Source of the DNA: Microbispora sp. H13382
GTDB lineage: Bacteria > Actinomycetota > Actinomycetes > Streptosporangiales > Streptosporangiaceae
NCBI RefSeq assembly: GCF_014161445.1
Contig: NZ_JABBXA010000001.1
Coordinates: 744,001 to 808,000, forward strand
Length of the DNA: 64,000 bases
Direction: 5' to 3'
This document shows positions 20,128 to 29,434 of the stretch, one piece after another (within the stretch, counting starts at the first letter, position 1; every line of letters begins with the position of its first letter). The translations under genes were made by a program, and so were the position numbers. The notes beneath the pieces were generated by a model, which was not told the origin of the DNA, made no database searches, and saw nothing but the letters and a program-made list of their open reading frames with translations.

Positions 20128-20175
20128 CGTGGTTCTCCTTGCTGTGAGGTGGTGCTGTGGGCGCGGTGGCAAAGC

Positions 20176-21240
20176 TCAGCCGGCGATGACCGGCTCGGCG
20201 GGGGCGTCGATGGGGAACTCGTGCCGGCGGTGCCACACGAGGCGGACGCGGGCGCCGCGCAGGCCCGTCACGTCCATTGAGGAGGCCTGCAGGTTCTGCT
20301 GCAGGGCGATCAGGCGCCCGCCCGCGTCGAGGTCCACGACGAACCGGGTCGCCGGGCCGGCGTACACCACCTCGCGGACCGTGCCGGCCGCCTCGTGCTC
20401 GTCGGGACCGGTCTCCTCCTGGCCGAGCACGACGCGCAGCTTCTCCGGGCGGACGCTGAAGGTGCCCTCCCTGCCCAGCACGGTCCGCGCGGCCTCGCCG
20501 GAGATGAGGTTGGAGGTGCCGACGAAGGAGGCGACGAAGGCGGTGGCGGGGCGCTCGTACACCTCGGCGGGGGTGCCGACCTGCTCGATCCTGCCCTGGT
20601 TGAAGACCGCGATCCGGTCGCTCATCGTCAGCGCCTCCTCCTGGTCGTGGGTCACGAACAGGAACGTGATGCCGACCTCGCGCTGGATCGCCTTCAGCTC
20701 GACCTGCATCTCCTCGCGGAGCTTGAGGTCGAGGGCGCCGAGCGGCTCGTCGAGCAGGAGCACGCGCGGCCGGTTGACCAGCGCGCGGGCCAGCGCGACC
20801 CGCTGGCGCTGGCCGCCGGACAGCTGGGCCGGGCGCCGCTTCTCGAAGCCCTCCAGCCGCACCGAGCGCAGCGCGGCGAGCGCCCGCTCGCGCCGCTCGG
20901 CTCTGGGCACCTTCTTCACGCGCAGGCCGTACTCGACGTTGTCCAGCACGCTCATGTGGGGGAACAGCGCGTAGTCCTGGAAGACCGTGTTCACGTCCCG
21001 CTCGAACGGCGCGAGCCGCGTGACGTCGCGCCCGCCCAGCTCCACGGTCCCGGCGGTGGGCGACTCGAAGCCCGCGATCATGCGCAGCACGGTGGTCTTC
21101 CCCGAGCCGGACGGCCCGAGCATCGCGAAGAACTCCCCGTCGGCGACGTCGAGGTCGACTCCGGCCACCGCCTCGACCGGCCCGAAGCTCTTGCGCAGGC
21201 CCCGGAGACTGACTGCTTGGTCTGGCATGACCTGAAACAT
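20176..21240 (-). CDS. Polyamine-type ABC transporter ATPase (PotA-like)
   Basis: 354 residues. Walker A is GPSGSGKTT, the signature [15 protein letters not shown], Walker [12 protein letters not shown], and the switch His is in [15 protein letters not shown]-terminal TOBE domain follows ([25 protein letters not shown]). The start is uncertain: ATG 21240 has no ribosome-binding site but sits in an inverted repeat and next to an AT-rich box and may be leaderless; ATG 21228 (MPDQAV) also lacks one. It heads the importer operon and is divergent from a GntR regulator. Confidence 0.93.
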   Translation of the reverse strand: MFQVMPDQAVSLRGLRKSFGPVEAVAGVDLDVADGEFFAMLGPSGSGKTTVLRMIAGFESPTAGTVELGGRDVTRLAPFERDVNTVFQDYALFPHMSVLDNVEYGLRVKKVPRAERRERALAALRSVRLEGFEKRRPAQLSGGQRQRVALARALVNRPRVLLLDEPLGALDLKLREEMQVELKAIQREVGITFLFVTHDQEEALTMSDRIAVFNQGRIEQVGTPAEVYERPATAFVASFVGTSNLISGEAARTVLGREGTFSVRPEKLRVVLGQEETGPDEHEAAGTVREVVYAGPATRFVVDLDAGGRLIALQQNLQASSMDVTGLRGARVRLVWHRRHEFPIDAPAEPVIAG

Positions 21241-21257
21241 ATGGAGTTAAATGTTTC
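21234..21257. promoter_or_regulatory. Inverted repeat at the start of the polyamine importer operon, possible operator
   Basis: GAAACAT, a ten-base spacer and ATGTTTC form a perfect 7-bp inverted repeat overlapping the ATPase start codon. It lies in the gap to the divergent GntR regulator, which makes that protein the natural candidate to bind it. Binding is inference. Confidence 0.45.
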
Positions 21258-21342
21258 GCGTAAAGACCTGATCCGGTATCACTGTTGTCAACTTTCGCGA
21301 TGTCGGTTCTCGCGGACGGCGTGGGCGAACAGGAGTGCGACC

Positions 21343-22095
21343 GTGAACATGGCCCGCCTGGCCGTCTTCTCGCCGGTGGACAGCACCGCCCGGGTGGACG
21401 CCGTGGTGCGGCGGCTCGCCGACGCCATCGCGGTCGGCCTGCTCGCCGACGGCGAGCAGCTGCCCAGCGAGGCCGAGCTCGCGGGCCGGCTCGGCGTGTC
21501 CACGGTGACCCTGCGGGAGGCGCTCATGGCGCTGCGCCAGCAGGGGATGGTCGAGACGCGGCGCGGCCGGGGCGGCGGCAGCTTCGTGCGCCTGCCCGCC
21601 GAGCTCGACCCCCTGGCGCGGCTGCGCACGTTCGCGGCCGACGAGCTGCGCGACTTCGGGGACCACTACGCGGCCATCGCCGGGACGGCGGCCCGGCTGG
21701 CCGCCGAGCGCTCGCTGCCCTCGGACCTCGCGCCCCTGTGGCGCACCCTGGACGAGATGGACGAGGTCGCCGCCGCGCCGCGGGCGGCCGGGTCCCCCGG
21801 TGAGGCGTGCGCCCGGCTGCGCAGGCTCGACGGCCGCTTCCACATCGAGGTGGCGGCGGCCTCGCAGTCGGCCCGCCTCACTCAGGAGGAGATCCGGTTA
21901 CAGGCTGACATCGGACCGTTGCTCTGGCTTCCGCACGAGGGGCTGAGCGGGCACGATGAGACGGCGGCACAGCATCGCGCCATCGCCGGGGCCGTCCGGC
22001 GCGGCGACGGCGAGCAGGCCAGGGCCGTCGCCGAGCGGCACGTGCTCGACGCGACACGACACCTCATCGAGCTGCGGTTGCGGCTGCGGGAGTAG
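21343..22095 (+). CDS. GntR/FadR-family transcriptional regulator
   Basis: 250 residues. The N-terminal winged helix is classical: GLLADGEQLPSEAELAGRLG, VSTVTLREALMALRQQGMVE, TRRGRGGGSFV. The C-terminal FCD-like ligand domain is helical, with metal or ligand-contacting DGRFHIEVAAAS and QHRAIAGAVRRGDGEQAR. GTG at 21343 has AGGAG seven bases upstream; ATG 21349 is an alternative. It is divergent from the polyamine importer and five bases ahead of a Cache-domain gene, so all three units are likely one regulatory module. Confidence 0.9.
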   Translation: MNMARLAVFSPVDSTARVDAVVRRLADAIAVGLLADGEQLPSEAELAGRLGVSTVTLREALMALRQQGMVETRRGRGGGSFVRLPAELDPLARLRTFAADELRDFGDHYAAIAGTAARLAAERSLPSDLAPLWRTLDEMDEVAAAPRAAGSPGEACARLRRLDGRFHIEVAAASQSARLTQEEIRLQADIGPLLWLPHEGLSGHDETAAQHRAIAGAVRRGDGEQARAVAERHVLDATRHLIELRLRLRE

Positions 22096-22099
22096 AAGC

Positions 22100-22861
22100 A
22101 TGAGCACACCGGTGTCCCTTGCGCAGGCCGGGCACGACCACGCCGCCGCGGCGGTGGCGCGGGTGCGCGAGGCGGCCGAGGGCGTATTCGAGGCGCTGCG
22201 CGAGGTCCGCGACGCCGCCGTCGCCTGCGTCAGGCCCGCGGGCGGCGCGCGCCGCCCGGTCGCGGCCGACCTCGCGGCGCTGCGCCCGCTGCTGTGGGCG
22301 CGGCTGCGCGGCGGCGCGCTGCCCGCCCATCTGCCCGCCCACGTGACGGCGCTGATCGCGGGGATCGGCTTCATCGCCGCGCCAGGCCTGCTGGCCGACG
22401 CGCCGTGGTACCTCGAATGGTGGCAGGAGAACCCGTCCGGCGCCCCCGTGCGGCTGCTCAGGAACATGGACCCGGCCAGCAGCGCCTTCTACGACTACAC
22501 CCACTGGGACTGGTACGCCGGGCCGTCCTCGGGCGCCGAGCGCACCGTCTGCGGCCCGTACGTCGACTACCTGTGCACCGACGAGTACAGCCTCACGCTG
22601 TCCGTGCCGGTGGTGGCCGGCGGGAGCTTCGCCGGGGTGGCCGCGGCCGACGTGTTCGTCCGGCGGTTCGAGGGCGCCGTGCTCCCGGCGCTCCGGGAGA
22701 TCCCGGGCCCCGCGTTCCTGGTCAACGCCGAGGGCCGGGTCGTCGCGTCCAACACCGCGAGCTGGGTGGCGGGCTCGGTCTACCGGGACGGCGGTTCGGC
22801 GGCCTTCTCCGTACGTCCGGTGGGCGACCTGCCGCTGTCGCTGGTGACCGCCGCCGGGTAG
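22100..22861 (+). CDS. Soluble Cache-domain protein
   Basis: 253 residues without signal peptide or membrane helix. The single Cache/PAS-like sensor domain shows [20 protein letters not shown], then [52 protein letters not shown] and a C-terminal [17 protein letters not shown] strand pair. Cache domains normally sense small molecules outside the cell; a cytoplasmic stand-alone form suggests an intracellular ligand sensor or a partner for the GntR protein encoded just upstream. Start at ATG 22100 is four bases after the regulator's stop. Confidence 0.78.
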   Translation: MSTPVSLAQAGHDHAAAAVARVREAAEGVFEALREVRDAAVACVRPAGGARRPVAADLAALRPLLWARLRGGALPAHLPAHVTALIAGIGFIAAPGLLADAPWYLEWWQENPSGAPVRLLRNMDPASSAFYDYTHWDWYAGPSSGAERTVCGPYVDYLCTDEYSLTLSVPVVAGGSFAGVAAADVFVRRFEGAVLPALREIPGPAFLVNAEGRVVASNTASWVAGSVYRDGGSAAFSVRPVGDLPLSLVTAAG

Positions 22862-22883
22862 CGGGGGCGGCCGAAGCCTGCGG

Positions 22884-22889
22884 CACAAT
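22884..22889 (+). promoter_or_regulatory. Putative -10 element for leaderless hisI
   Basis: CACAAT ends seven bases before the hisI ATG; no ribosome-binding site lies between them. The gap to the Cache gene is only 35 bases. Confidence 0.45.
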
Positions 22890-22896
22890 TGGCCTC

Positions 22897-23247
22897 ATGG
22901 CCCTCGACCCCAAGATCGCCGACCGGCTCAAGCGCACGCCGGACGGCCTGGTGCCCGCGATCGTCCAGCAGCACGACACCGGCGAGGTGCTCATGCTCGC
23001 CTGGATGGACGACGAGGCGCTGCACCGCACGCTCACCACCGGCCGGGCGACCTACTGGTCCCGCAGCCGGGGGGAGTACTGGGTGAAGGGCGACACCTCC
23101 GGCCACGTGCAGTGGGTCAAGCACGTGGCGCTCGACTGCGACGGCGACACGATCCTGCTCAAGGTCGACCAGGTGGGGGCGGCCTGCCACACCGGTGACC
23201 GCACCTGCTTCGACGCCGACGTCCTCGACGTGAGCGGCGCGCCGTGA
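22897..23247 (+). CDS. hisI: Phosphoribosyl-AMP cyclohydrolase
   Basis: 116 residues, the cyclohydrolase domain alone (no HisE fusion). It opens the ring of phosphoribosyl-AMP and depends on zinc and magnesium. The diagnostic segment [20 protein letters not shown] is followed by [19 protein letters not shown], the metal-binding [14 protein letters not shown] and [10 protein letters not shown] with zinc-binding cysteines. It overlaps the next gene by GTGA. It is separated from hisF by 12 kb of unrelated genes. Confidence 0.96.
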   Translation: MALDPKIADRLKRTPDGLVPAIVQQHDTGEVLMLAWMDDEALHRTLTTGRATYWSRSRGEYWVKGDTSGHVQWVKHVALDCDGDTILLKVDQVGAACHTGDRTCFDADVLDVSGAP

Positions 23248-23870
23248 CCGCCCCGGCGCCCGCCCGCGACCAGACGCACAAGGCTCGGCGCTCGCTGCTC
23301 GCCTGGCTGGCCGCCTGCGCCGTGGGCGGCGGGCTCGCGCTGCTGGCCGCAGGCCGCGTCTGGGTCACGCTCGGCACGGCGGGGGGCCCCGCCGGAGCGA
23401 GCGGCGGCTCCCTCACCGGCAACGACCTGGTCGCCTGGCTGACCCCCGCGGCGCTGGCCGCGCTCGCCGCCGTGCTGGCCGTACTGGCGACCCGGGGGGT
23501 CGCGCGGCGGGTGACGAGCGTGGTCGTGGCCCTCCTCGGCGCGGCGGTCGCGGCCGGGGCGTGGGACGGCACGCGCGGCGGCACCATCGCCGCCGCGGCC
23601 GCCCAGCACATGACGACCGCGGTGACGTCCGCCGGTCACATCTCCGTGGAGTCGCGCGCCTGGGCCTGGCCGGTGCTGGCCGCCGCGGGCGGGATCGTCC
23701 TGGCCGGCGCGGGCGCCGCGGCGGCGGTCCTGAGCGCGCGCTGGCCCGGCATGTCGGGCAGGTACGACCGGGGGACCGGGCGCGCCGGAGCCGGAGGGAC
23801 GGCGCGGGTGAAGGACGCCGACAGGGCGATGTGGGACGCCATCGACGAGGGCGACGACCCCACCGTGTGA
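23244..23870 (+). CDS. TIGR02234 Trp-operon associated membrane protein
   Basis: 208 residues with four likely membrane helices (about 18-38, 58-80, 90-108, 135-160) and a polar C-terminal tail that includes [17 protein letters not shown], the family's usual ending. The family accompanies trp genes in actinobacteria; its molecular role is not known. GTG 23244 overlaps the hisI stop. In related genomes trpE lies between hisI and this gene, but here the two are directly joined. Confidence 0.88.
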   Translation: MTAPAPARDQTHKARRSLLAWLAACAVGGGLALLAAGRVWVTLGTAGGPAGASGGSLTGNDLVAWLTPAALAALAAVLAVLATRGVARRVTSVVVALLGAAVAAGAWDGTRGGTIAAAAAQHMTTAVTSAGHISVESRAWAWPVLAAAGGIVLAGAGAAAAVLSARWPGMSGRYDRGTGRAGAGGTARVKDADRAMWDAIDEGDDPTV

Positions 23871-24089
23871 CGGCCGGCTGATTCGCGGCCCCGGCAGCGG
23901 GCCGGCGGCCGGCCGAAGGGGGCGCGGACGGCAGTTTTCGAAAGGCACCAACGACCGGCAAGCCGACCGTGTTGGACCGTTCCTGCCTCCCAGATCACAA
24001 ATCATCCACAATGTGGCCTCGTGCGCAAAGTCCGCGCCCTGCCGTCGATAAGCTTCGCGCCGACTCAGACGATCGCACAGGAGACCCTG

Positions 24090-24491
24090 ATGAGCTACGG
24101 GCAGCAGCCGGACGACACCGGCGGCTACGGATACCCGCCGGCCGGCGGCTATCACTCGCAGGGCCCCGGCGGCTACGGCTACCCGCCGCCGCCGTCGGGT
24201 CCGTACGGCTACCAGCCCCCGCTGGGTCGCAAGACGAACGGCATGGCCGTCACTTCGCTCATCATGGGCATCGTCGGCCTTCTCCTGTGCGGGTTCACGG
24301 CAATCCTCGGCGTGATCTTCGGACATGTCTCACTAAGCCAAATAAAGCGCACGAATGAAGAGGGGCGGGGCATGGCGATCGCCGGTCTCGTCCTGTCCTA
24401 CGTCGGCCTCGCCGGGTGGATCATCTTCGCGGTGATCTGGCTCGGCGTCTTCGCCGCGGCGGTCAGCACCTCGACGAACGGCGGCTACTAA
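24090..24491 (+). CDS. DUF4190 membrane protein with Tyr/Pro-rich N-terminus
   Basis: 133 residues. The first 45 are low-complexity Gly/Tyr/Pro repeats (GGYGYPPPPSGPYGYQPP). DUF4190 follows: GMAVTSLIMGIVGLLLCGFT, then GHVSLSQIKRTNEEGRGMAI, a conserved link between the two hairpin helices, then AGLVLSYVGLAGWIIF. CAGGAGA precedes the ATG. Such proteins are common beside RDD proteins in actinomycetes; function unknown. The 219 bases before it (23871-24089) hold no gene I can support. Confidence 0.85.
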   Translation: MSYGQQPDDTGGYGYPPAGGYHSQGPGGYGYPPPPSGPYGYQPPLGRKTNGMAVTSLIMGIVGLLLCGFTAILGVIFGHVSLSQIKRTNEEGRGMAIAGLVLSYVGLAGWIIFAVIWLGVFAAAVSTSTNGGY

Positions 24492-24541
24492 CCCCGTCCG
24501 GGTCTCTCCTTCCTTCCCCCCCACTTCGCAGGGAGCACCAC

Positions 24542-25183
24542 ATGAGCTACGGCGACGACCCGAACTACAACCCGGGCGGTTACCCCCAGAACCAGCCCGG
24601 CCCGCAGGGCGGTTATCCGCAGGGCGGCTACCCGCCGCCGCCGCAGGGCTCGTACCCTCCCCCGCCCGCCGGCGGTCAGTACGGCGGCGCGTACGGCGCG
24701 CCCGGCGGCTACCCGGCTCCCGAGCTCGCGCACTGGGGCCTGCGCGTCGGCGCGTACCTGATCGACGGCCTGATCGTCGGCGTTCCGGTCTGGATTCTCA
24801 CGTTCATCGCCGGCGGCATGCTCGCCGGTTCGATGGAGGTGGACCCGGAGACGGGTCAGGCCACCATGTCGGGCGGCGGGACCGGGATCGCACTGATCGT
24901 CTACCTTCTCGCCATCGTCCTCGGCCTGGGGCTGGGGCTCTGGCTGAAGTACAAGGAGGGCACCACCGGTCAGACGGTCGGCAAGAAGGTCGTCGGCATC
25001 AAGACGATCAAGGAGCAGACCGGCGAGTACATCGGATTCGGCATGGCCTTCGTGCGTTCCCTCTGCCACTTCGTCGACGGCCTGCCCTGCTACATCGGCT
25101 TCCTCTGGCCGCTGTGGGACGACAAGCGGCAGACCTTCGCCGACAAGATCGTCGGCACCGTGGTGGTGCGCGCCCCGCGTTAG
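24542..25183 (+). CDS. RDD-family membrane protein
   Basis: 213 residues. Like the gene before it, it has a cytoplasmic Pro/Tyr/Gly-rich N-terminus of about 55 residues. The RDD domain then shows RVGAYLIDGLIVGVPVWILT (the Arg-Asp pair), a second helix VYLLAIVLGLGLGLWLK, TTGQTVGKKVVGIKTI and WPLWDDKRQTFADKIVGTVV, the last carrying the conserved Asp. RDD proteins include putative transporters; no substrate is evident. CAGGGAG precedes the ATG. The shared start MSYG and tail composition suggest the two neighbours work together. Confidence 0.9.
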   Translation: MSYGDDPNYNPGGYPQNQPGPQGGYPQGGYPPPPQGSYPPPPAGGQYGGAYGAPGGYPAPELAHWGLRVGAYLIDGLIVGVPVWILTFIAGGMLAGSMEVDPETGQATMSGGGTGIALIVYLLAIVLGLGLGLWLKYKEGTTGQTVGKKVVGIKTIKEQTGEYIGFGMAFVRSLCHFVDGLPCYIGFLWPLWDDKRQTFADKIVGTVVVRAPR

Positions 25184-25186
25184 GCT
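25181..25186 (+). promoter_or_regulatory. Putative -10 element for the leaderless DUF2752 gene
   Basis: TAGGCT, whose first three bases are the RDD gene's stop codon, lies seven bases before the next ATG at 25194. No ribosome-binding site is present. Confidence 0.4.
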
Positions 25187-25193
25187 GATCTCC

Positions 25194-25619
25194 ATGCAGG
25201 TGACCGGACGGCGCGCGTGGGACCAGATGCGGTCGCTGCGCGCGCCGTTCGGCGCCGCGGCCGTTCTCGCCGGGGCGGTGACGTACCTGGCGGTGGTCGA
25301 CCCGCACGAGCCCGGCCACTACCCCGTCTGCCCGCTCTACTGGCTGACCGGCCTCTACTGCCCGGGCTGCGGCGCGCTGCGCGCCGTGCACGACCTCGCC
25401 CACGCCGACCTCGCCGGGGCGGCGCGGATGAATCTGCTCTTTGTCTTCTGCGTCCCCGTCGTAATCACGCTGTGGGCCCGCTGGACGTTACGATCATGGC
25501 AGGGACGGCCTGTGCGCGCGAGCCTCGCGCACCCCGCGTACCTGTGGGGGCTCCTCGCCATCGTGATCGTTTTTGGGGTAATACGGAACACGCCCTTCGG
25601 GCATTTCCTCGCACCCTGA
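25194..25619 (+). CDS. DUF2752 membrane protein
   Basis: 141 residues with three membrane helices. The family hallmark is YWLTGLYCPGCGALRAVHDL (residues 49-68), a membrane-proximal CPxCG motif; this is followed by the second helix (NLLFVFCVPVVITLWARW) and a last one near the C-terminus. Role unknown; the cysteine pair might bind metal or heme-like ligands, but this is speculation. It probably has its own leaderless start. Confidence 0.85.
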   Translation: MQVTGRRAWDQMRSLRAPFGAAAVLAGAVTYLAVVDPHEPGHYPVCPLYWLTGLYCPGCGALRAVHDLAHADLAGAARMNLLFVFCVPVVITLWARWTLRSWQGRPVRASLAHPAYLWGLLAIVIVFGVIRNTPFGHFLAP

Positions 25620-25707
25620 ATCGACCCGGTGGCGGATCGACGCGAGACGGGCCGATACCATCGCAGGGCAGGACACGCAGAGCAGTCGACCGGAGGGACC
25701 CTTACGC

Positions 25708-25767
25708 GTGAGCGAGCGGACAGGCAAATCGCGCGAGCTCCGAGCCGAGAGCGAGGAGGACGCGTGA
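25708..25767 (+). CDS. 19-codon ORF coupled to trpC
   Basis: A GTG at 25708 with a good GGAGGG site nine bases upstream opens a 19-residue frame ([19 protein letters not shown]) whose TGA overlaps the GTG of trpC (GTGA). The peptide is highly charged and has no tryptophan codon, so it is not an obvious attenuator leader. It may be a coupling ORF, or the remnant of the small gene usually found here in trp operons of actinomycetes. Translation is uncertain. Confidence 0.35.
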   Translation: MSERTGKSRELRAESEEDA

Positions 25768-26588
25768 GTGTTCTTGAGGACATCATCCTGGGCGTGCGGG
25801 AGGACCTCGAAGAGCGGCAGCGCGACGTGCCGATCGAGGAGCTCAAGCGGCTCGCCGCCCGTGCCCCCGAGCCCCGTGACGCCTATGCCGCGCTCGGCGG
25901 CGACCGGGTGTCGGTCATCGCGGAGGTGAAGCGGTCGAGCCCCTCGAAGGGCGCGCTCGCCGCCATCGCCGACCCCGCCGCGCTCGCGGCGGACTACGAG
26001 AAGGGCGGCGCCCACGTCATCAGCGTGCTGACGGAGCGGCGCAGGTTCGGCGGCACCCTCGCCGACCTCGCCGCCGTGCGCGCGGCCGTGGACATCCCCA
26101 TCCTGCGCAAGGACTTCATCGTCACCTCCTACCAGCTGTGGGAGGCCAGGGCGCACGGCGCGGACCTCGCCCTGCTCATCGTGGCGGCCCTCGACCAGCA
26201 GGCGCTCGTCTCGCTGATCGAGCGGGCCGAGTCGATCGGGCTCGCCCCGCTCGTCGAGGTGCACACCGAGGAGGAGCTGGACCGGGCGGTCGACGCCGGT
26301 GCGAAGATCATCGGGGTCAACGCCCGCAACCTCAAGACGCTCGAGGTGGACCGCGAGGTGTTCGCCAAGCTCGCGCCCAAGGTGCCGGACGGCGTCATCA
26401 AGATCGCCGAGTCCGGGGTGCGCGGCCCGCACGACCTGCTCGCGTACGCGCGGGCGGGGGCGGACGCGGTGCTGGTGGGCGAGAGCCTGGTCACCGGCAG
26501 AGACCCCAAGGCCGCGGTCAACGACCTGGTTACCGCCGGCGCCCACCCGGCCTCACGGCAGGACACCGGCTCCGAGAGGCACCCGTGA
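25764..26588 (+). CDS. trpC: Indole-3-glycerol phosphate synthase
   Basis: 274 residues, a (beta/alpha)8 barrel that closes the indole ring. [16 protein letters not shown] contains the catalytic Lys, [20 protein letters not shown] the second Lys, [13 protein letters not shown] and [12 protein letters not shown] the substrate-binding loops. GTG at 25764 has GAGGAGG close upstream. The frame stays open to 25629 but that part is not homologous. It overlaps trpB by GTGA. Confidence 0.96.
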   Translation: MSVLEDIILGVREDLEERQRDVPIEELKRLAARAPEPRDAYAALGGDRVSVIAEVKRSSPSKGALAAIADPAALAADYEKGGAHVISVLTERRRFGGTLADLAAVRAAVDIPILRKDFIVTSYQLWEARAHGADLALLIVAALDQQALVSLIERAESIGLAPLVEVHTEEELDRAVDAGAKIIGVNARNLKTLEVDREVFAKLAPKVPDGVIKIAESGVRGPHDLLAYARAGADAVLVGESLVTGRDPKAAVNDLVTAGAHPASRQDTGSERHP

Positions 26589-27859
26589 ACGACAGCGCTG
26601 CAGAGGGAGGCCGCGTGACCCCGACGGAAGCGACCATGATCACCCCCGCCGACCTGGCCGGGGGCGGGGTCCGCGGCGACGACCCGGACGTCCACGGCAA
26701 GTTCGGCAGGTTCGGCGGCAGGTACGTCCCCGAGGCGCTCATCCCGGCCCTCGACGAGGTCGCCGCGGAGTACGAGAAGGCCAAGACCGACCTCGGCTTC
26801 ATCCGCGAGTTCGACCACCTGCTGCGCACGTACGCCGGCCGTCCGACGACGCTGACCGAGGTGCCGCGGTTCGCCGAGCACGCGGGCGGCGCGCGGATCC
26901 TCCTCAAGCGCGAGGACCTGACCCACACGGGCGCACACAAGATCAACAACGTGCTCGGCCAGGCGCTGCTGACCAAGCGGCTCGGCAAGCGGCGTGTCAT
27001 CGCGGAGACCGGGGCGGGGCAGCACGGCGTCGCCACCGCCACCGCCGCGGCGCTGATGGGCCTGGAGTGCGTCATCTACATGGGCGCCTTCGACTGCGAG
27101 CGCCAGGCGCTCAACGTGGCCAGGATGAAGCTCCTCGGCGCGACGGTCGTGCCGGTGACCAACGGCAGCCAGACCCTCAAGGACGCCATCAACGAGGCGT
27201 TCCGCGACTGGGTCACCAACGTCGACCACACCCATTACCTGTTCGGCACGGTCGCCGGGCCGCACCCGTTCCCGGAGATCGTCCGGGACTTCGCCCGGAT
27301 CATCGGGGTCGAGGCGCGCCGTCAGGTCCTCGAGCTGACCGGCCGCCTGCCCGACGCCGTCTGCGCCGCCGTCGGCGGCGGGTCGAACGCCATCGGTGTC
27401 TTCCACGCCTTCATGGAGGACCAGGACGTCAAGCTGTACGGCTACGAGGCCGGCGGCCGGGGCGCGGAGAACGGCGAGCACGCGCTGACCCTGACCCAGG
27501 GCAGCGTCGGCGTGCTGCACGGCTCCCGCACCTACGTCCTGCAGGACGAGGAGGGCCAGACGATCGAGTCGCACTCGATCTCGGCCGGCCTCGACTACCC
27601 GGGCGTCGGGCCCGAGCACGCGTGGCTCAAGGACACCGGACGTGCGACCTACGAGGGCGTGACCGACGAGGAGGCCATGGAGGCCTTCGCCCTGCTCGCC
27701 CGCACCGAGGGCATCATCCCGGCCATCGAGTCCTCGCACGCGCTCGCGGGCGCGCTGCGGCTGGGCCGCGAACTCGGTCCCGAGGCCGTCATCCTGGTGA
27801 ACCTGTCGGGCCGCGGCGACAAGGACATGGGCACCGCGATGAAATACTTCAACCTCTGA
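26585..27859 (+). CDS. trpB: Tryptophan synthase beta chain
   Basis: 424 residues from GTG 26585, which overlaps the trpC stop and has GAGAGG in front; GTG 26615, with GGGAGG four bases upstream, is a serious alternative and would remove ten residues. A PLP enzyme joining indole and serine. [20 protein letters not shown] opens the core, [20 protein letters not shown] holds the PLP lysine, [18 protein letters not shown] and [14 protein letters not shown] the cofactor phosphate loop. It works with TrpA encoded 22 bases downstream. Confidence 0.96.
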   Translation: MNDSAAEGGRVTPTEATMITPADLAGGGVRGDDPDVHGKFGRFGGRYVPEALIPALDEVAAEYEKAKTDLGFIREFDHLLRTYAGRPTTLTEVPRFAEHAGGARILLKREDLTHTGAHKINNVLGQALLTKRLGKRRVIAETGAGQHGVATATAAALMGLECVIYMGAFDCERQALNVARMKLLGATVVPVTNGSQTLKDAINEAFRDWVTNVDHTHYLFGTVAGPHPFPEIVRDFARIIGVEARRQVLELTGRLPDAVCAAVGGGSNAIGVFHAFMEDQDVKLYGYEAGGRGAENGEHALTLTQGSVGVLHGSRTYVLQDEEGQTIESHSISAGLDYPGVGPEHAWLKDTGRATYEGVTDEEAMEAFALLARTEGIIPAIESSHALAGALRLGRELGPEAVILVNLSGRGDKDMGTAMKYFNL

Positions 27860-27881
27860 TCAGCATCGACAGGACATCCCG

Positions 27882-28676
27882 ATGACGACACTCCAAGCGG
27901 TGTTCGACAAGGCCCGCGCCGAGGACAGGGCCGCGCTGGTCGGCTACCTGCCGGCCGGCTTCCCGACCAAGGACGGCGCGGTCGCCGCGGCGACGGCGAT
28001 GGTCGAGGCCGGCTGCGACGTGATCGAGATCGGCCTGCCGTACTCCGATCCGCTCATGGACGGCCCGACCATCCAGGACGCGGTGCACAGGTCGCTGACC
28101 AACGGCACCCGCATCGCCGACGTGCTGCGCACCGTCGAGGGCGTGGCGAAGTCGGGGGCCGCGACGCTGGTCATGACGTACTGGAACCCGATCGACCGTT
28201 ACGGCGCCGAGCGCTTCGCACGCGACCTCGCCTCCGCGGGCGGCGTCGGGACCATCACGCCGGACCTGACGCCCGAGGAGTCCGACCCCTGGCTCGCCGC
28301 GAGCAAGGAGTCCGGCATCGACACGGTCTTCCTCGTCGCGCCCAGCTCGCCGGACGAGCGCATCGCGCGGGTCGCCGCCTGCTGCACCGGCTTCGTGTAC
28401 GCGGCCTCGCTGATGGGCGTGACCGGCGCGAGGGAGTCCGTCAGCTCGGCGGCCGAGGGCCTGGTCAAGCGGACCAGGGCGCACACCGGGCTGCCCGTCT
28501 GCGTCGGCCTGGGCGTCGGCAACGGCGCCCAGGCGGCCGAGGTTGCGGCGTACGCCGACGGCGTCATCGTCGGGTCCGCCTTCATCCGGCGCCTGCTCGA
28601 CGCCCCGGACGAGAAGTCCGGTCTCGCGGCCGTACGCGAGCTCGCGTCCGAACTCGCCCGGGGTGTCCGGCGCTGA
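27882..28676 (+). CDS. trpA: Tryptophan synthase alpha chain
   Basis: 264 residues. It cleaves indole-3-glycerol phosphate and passes indole to TrpB. VGYLPAGFPTKDG, IEIGLPYSDPLMDGPTIQDA (catalytic Glu and Asp), LVMTYWNPIDRYG and the phosphate loop VCVGLGVGNGAQAAEVA are in the expected order. It is the last gene of the trp block. No trpD, trpE, trpF or trpG is visible in the window; PriA can replace TrpF. Confidence 0.96.
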   Translation: MTTLQAVFDKARAEDRAALVGYLPAGFPTKDGAVAAATAMVEAGCDVIEIGLPYSDPLMDGPTIQDAVHRSLTNGTRIADVLRTVEGVAKSGAATLVMTYWNPIDRYGAERFARDLASAGGVGTITPDLTPEESDPWLAASKESGIDTVFLVAPSSPDERIARVAACCTGFVYAASLMGVTGARESVSSAAEGLVKRTRAHTGLPVCVGLGVGNGAQAAEVAAYADGVIVGSAFIRRLLDAPDEKSGLAAVRELASELARGVRR

Positions 28677-28813
28677 GCCGCCCTGAGGTTTCCTTCCCGT
28701 AGGTGCGCCACGACCGGCCGAGATAAGGCGGCTTACCATGCTCTTATCCAGCACATGGTGAGGTTGGGTCCCGGTACTGTTCAGTCGGTGTTGCCTACCG
28801 GGCGAGGAGACTC

Positions 28814-29383
28814 ATGGTTCAGTTGGCATCCGGCACCTCGGTGTCCGAGCGGTTACAGCCTGCGAAGCCCGCGCTCTCCTGGGTCACGACCGCCGCACGG
28901 GTCGTGCTCGCCGGTGTACTGATCGTCGCCGGTGCGCTCAAGATCGGCGCGCCCGCGTTGTCGGTGCAGGCGGTGCGGGCCTACCAGCTCCTGCCCGACT
29001 CCGTCGCGCAGGTCGTCGGGTACGGCCTGCCCGTCCTTGAGATCATCACCGGCCTGCTGCTGCTCGTCGGCCTGTTCACGCGCGCGGCGGCGGTCGCCGG
29101 CGGGGTGCTGATGGTGGCCTTCGTCATCGGCATCGCGTCGGCCTGGGCCAGGGGGCTGCGCATCGACTGCGGCTGCTTCGGCGGCGACGGAACGCTGGCC
29201 GCGGGACAGGACCCCAACTACTTCTGGGAGCTGCTGCGCGACTTCGGACTGCTCGTCTGCGCGGCGTGGGTCGTCGTCAGGCCGGCGAGCCGCTTTTCGC
29301 TGGACTCCGCGCTGGGCTTCACCGGGGAGCGGGAAACGACGGACGAGGACGGCTCGGACGACGGTGAGGACGACGGCGCGTGA
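28814..29383 (+). CDS. DoxX/MauE-type membrane protein
   Basis: 189 residues with four membrane helices. The MauE/DoxX-like pattern is ARVVLAGVLIVAGALKIGAP, followed by QVVGYGLPVLEIITGLLLLV and, near residue 110, GLRIDCGCFGG, the conserved Cys pair of MauE/DoxX proteins involved in thiol redox. The tail is acidic. It is 51 bases ahead of a DsbA-like thioredoxin-fold gene, and such pairs usually form an electron-transfer route for disulfide formation; this is inference. The 137-base gap before it has an ACCATG/CATGGT inverted repeat at 28735-28759. Confidence 0.85.
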   Translation: MVQLASGTSVSERLQPAKPALSWVTTAARVVLAGVLIVAGALKIGAPALSVQAVRAYQLLPDSVAQVVGYGLPVLEIITGLLLLVGLFTRAAAVAGGVLMVAFVIGIASAWARGLRIDCGCFGGDGTLAAGQDPNYFWELLRDFGLLVCAAWVVVRPASRFSLDSALGFTGERETTDEDGSDDGEDDGA

Positions 29384-29434
29384 CCGCGGACGACCGCGGG
29401 ACGTGGCCGTGGAAATAGCCAGGGGGGAAGTTTC

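Noticed and set aside
25629..25763. N-terminal extension of TrpC
   Set aside because: The extension is Arg-rich without homology, and GTG 25764 has a GAGGAGG site and matches the family start.
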